Source: an uncultured Lachnospiraceae bacterium (GTDB lineage: Bacteria; Bacillota; Clostridia; Lachnospirales; Lachnospiraceae). Taken from it: a stretch of 6,489 bases of DNA. Of this stretch, positions 5,610 to 6,489 are shown one piece after another. The stretch covers positions 1 to 6,489 of the forward strand of contig CAJOQZ010000312.1 in assembly GCA_905236585.1 (NCBI GenBank), given 5' to 3'. Positions within the stretch are counted from its first letter, which is position 1. Every line of letters begins with the position of its first letter. The position numbers and the translations under genes were made by a program. The notes under the pieces were generated by a model. That model worked only from the letters and a program-made list of their open reading frames with translations. It searched no databases and was not told the origin of the DNA.

Positions 5610-5636
5610 CCCGCGCGATTTCTTTTCTCGGATTAT
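5553..5636. repeat. 84-bp direct repeat, copy B, reaching into the CoA-transferase stop codon
   Basis: Partner of 5319-5402. The match ends at 5636, so it includes the TAA stop (5635-5633) of the CoA-transferase gene, while beyond 5636 the two copies differ. Either the gene's end was copied into the array, or an inserted repeat supplied the stop codon. Confidence 0.88.
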
Positions 5637-6489
5637 CTTTTGTTAGAATTTCTCCAAATGCCCATTTTTTCCGCTTCCTTTATCAGTTCATCTCGGAAGT
5701 CGGGGTGTGCGATGCCGATGATTTTTTCCGCCCGCTGCCAGGTGGATGTGCCCTTTAAGTTCGCCATGCCGTATTCGGTGACGAGGTACATGGTCTGCGG
5801 ACGGGTATCGGTTACCGTGGAGCCGTTCGCCAGCGTCGGGCGTATCCGGCTTGACAGGGAGCCGTCCCTGCCCTTGAACGTCGACGATAAGCAGATGAAA
5901 CTCTTGCCGCCTTTTGACAGATATGCGCCCATCACGAAATCCATCTGCCCGCCGGCGCCGGAGATCTGCTTCGTTCCTGCGGACTCCGCGTTTACCTGTC
6001 CGTACAGATCGACATCCACCGCGTTGTTGATGGATATAAAGTTGTCGATCTTTGCGATCGTCCGCGCATCATTGGTATAATCCACCGGAACGCTCATCAG
6101 CGCCGGATTGTCATCGATATAATCATACATCTTCTTCGTTCCCGCGCCGAACGCATACGCCTGACGGAAACGGTCTATGCTCTTTCTCGCGCCGGTGATC
6201 TTCCCTGCCTTTGCGATATCGACAAACGCGTCGACATACATTTCGGTATGGACGCCCAAATCTTTCAAGTCGGATTCGGCGATGAGTTTGCCGATGGCGT
6301 TGGGCATGGAGCCGATACCCAGTTGGAGACACGCGCCGTTGGGAATCTCCTCCACCACGAGTTTCGCAACAGCCATGTCGATATCGGAGATTTTGCCGCC
6401 GCCGCCCATTTCCTCCATGGGCGGGTTGTCGACCTCCACCACCATATCCACTTCACTGATATGGACGCAGTTGTCGAAGCCGCCGAGAC
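5633..6489 (-). CDS. Butyryl-CoA:acetate / 4-hydroxybutyrate-type CoA-transferase (5' end outside window)
   Basis: Transfers CoA between a short acyl-CoA and acetate, the last step of butyrate formation in many gut anaerobes. 284 codons are visible; the frame stays open to the right edge (LGGFDNCVHISEVDMVVE...), so the GTG at 6451 is internal and roughly 150 N-terminal residues are missing, judging by the family length of about 440. Numbering from codon 6451: ACLQLGIGSMPNAIG (40-54); HTEMYVDAFVDIAKAG (68-83), where AFVDIAKAG is a stretch I recall as well conserved in butyryl-CoA:acetate transferases; GQVNAESAGTKQISGAGGQ (151-169), whose E156 is the likely nucleophilic glutamate by analogy with 4-hydroxybutyrate CoA-transferase; and TEYGMANLKG (225-234). 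It ends WRNSNKR. Butyryl versus 4-hydroxybutyryl preference cannot be decided from this part. The stop codon lies inside an 84-bp repeat. Confidence 0.9.
   Translation of the reverse strand, partial: LGGFDNCVHISEVDMVVEVDNPPMEEMGGGGKISDIDMAVAKLVVEEIPNGACLQLGIGSMPNAIGKLIAESDLKDLGVHTEMYVDAFVDIAKAGKITGARKSIDRFRQAYAFGAGTKKMYDYIDDNPALMSVPVDYTNDARTIAKIDNFISINNAVDVDLYGQVNAESAGTKQISGAGGQMDFVMGAYLSKGGKSFICLSSTFKGRDGSLSSRIRPTLANGSTVTDTRPQTMYLVTEYGMANLKGTSTWQRAEKIIGIAHPDFRDELIKEAEKMGIWRNSNKR

Larger units (their letters stand above)
5181..5632. other. 452-bp gene-free spacer filled with a hairpin repeat array
   Basis: The stretch between the CoA-transferase stop and the pncB start contains no plausible gene on either strand. 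It holds four copies of one hairpin repeat with centres at about 5241, 5347, 5463 and 5581 (spacings 106, 116 and 118 nt). The segments between hairpins are also loosely related: after the right arm comes GCCTGC or GCCCGC, and 10 to 20 nt later TTCTCG. The repeating unit is therefore larger than the hairpin itself. I saw no convincing promoter, so pncB may be transcribed from inside this array or by read-through. Confidence 0.85.

Noticed and set aside
5181..5632. NAD-responsive riboswitch or NiaR operator upstream of pncB
   Set aside because: I could not match the leader to any known NAD riboswitch layout or to a clear NiaR-type site. The only strong structures are the repeat hairpins, which also occur away from pncB at 975-1038.
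5601..6080. Plus-strand open frame of 159 codons
   Set aside because: It is antisense to the CoA-transferase, starts inside a hairpin repeat arm and has no recognisable protein features.

Overview
The window reads as a chromosomal segment of an anaerobic, low-to-mid GC Firmicute, most likely a Lachnospiraceae-type Clostridium relative. The pointers are a butyryl-CoA:acetate-type CoA-transferase, an HD-GYP protein with a clostridial-style N-terminus, and a membrane sensor resembling the input half of Lachnospiraceae GGDEF proteins. Every gene I can support lies on the minus strand, so transcription runs from high to low coordinates. The taxonomic call is inference from protein style only.

Layout in the direction of transcription: the C-terminal two thirds of a CoA-transferase (6489-5633, cut by the window edge); a 452-bp gene-free stretch (5632-5181) holding four hairpin repeats; then a tightly packed run of five genes. 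These are nicotinate phosphoribosyltransferase (pncB, 5180-3726), a six-helix DUF308/HdeD-like membrane protein (3699-3124), an unrecognised 72-79 aa protein (ending at 2881), an HD-GYP phosphodiesterase (2865-1816) and endonuclease III (nth, 1738-1103). Gaps are 3 to 77 nt, so they probably form one operon mixing NAD salvage, a small membrane protein, c-di-GMP turnover and base-excision repair. A second spacer (1102-837) holds a terminator-like hairpin, a fifth divergent hairpin repeat, a small palindrome and a possible promoter. It leads into the N-terminal 278 residues of a membrane-anchored sensor that runs off the left edge.

The most unusual content is the hairpin family. Four copies at 5210-5609 share an identical 20-nt central loop, but their 14-17 bp stems differ in sequence while staying complementary. 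Paired substitutions are seen at several stem positions, and the only imperfect stem becomes fully paired, through G.U wobbles, if the minus strand is the RNA. A fifth copy at 975-1038 has an unrelated stem and keeps the loop edges. None is followed by a good U-tract, so they do not look like ordinary intrinsic terminators. I do not recognise the family. It could be a repeated structured RNA element or a mobile palindromic repeat. Two of the copies belong to an 84-bp direct repeat that reaches into the stop codon of the CoA-transferase gene.
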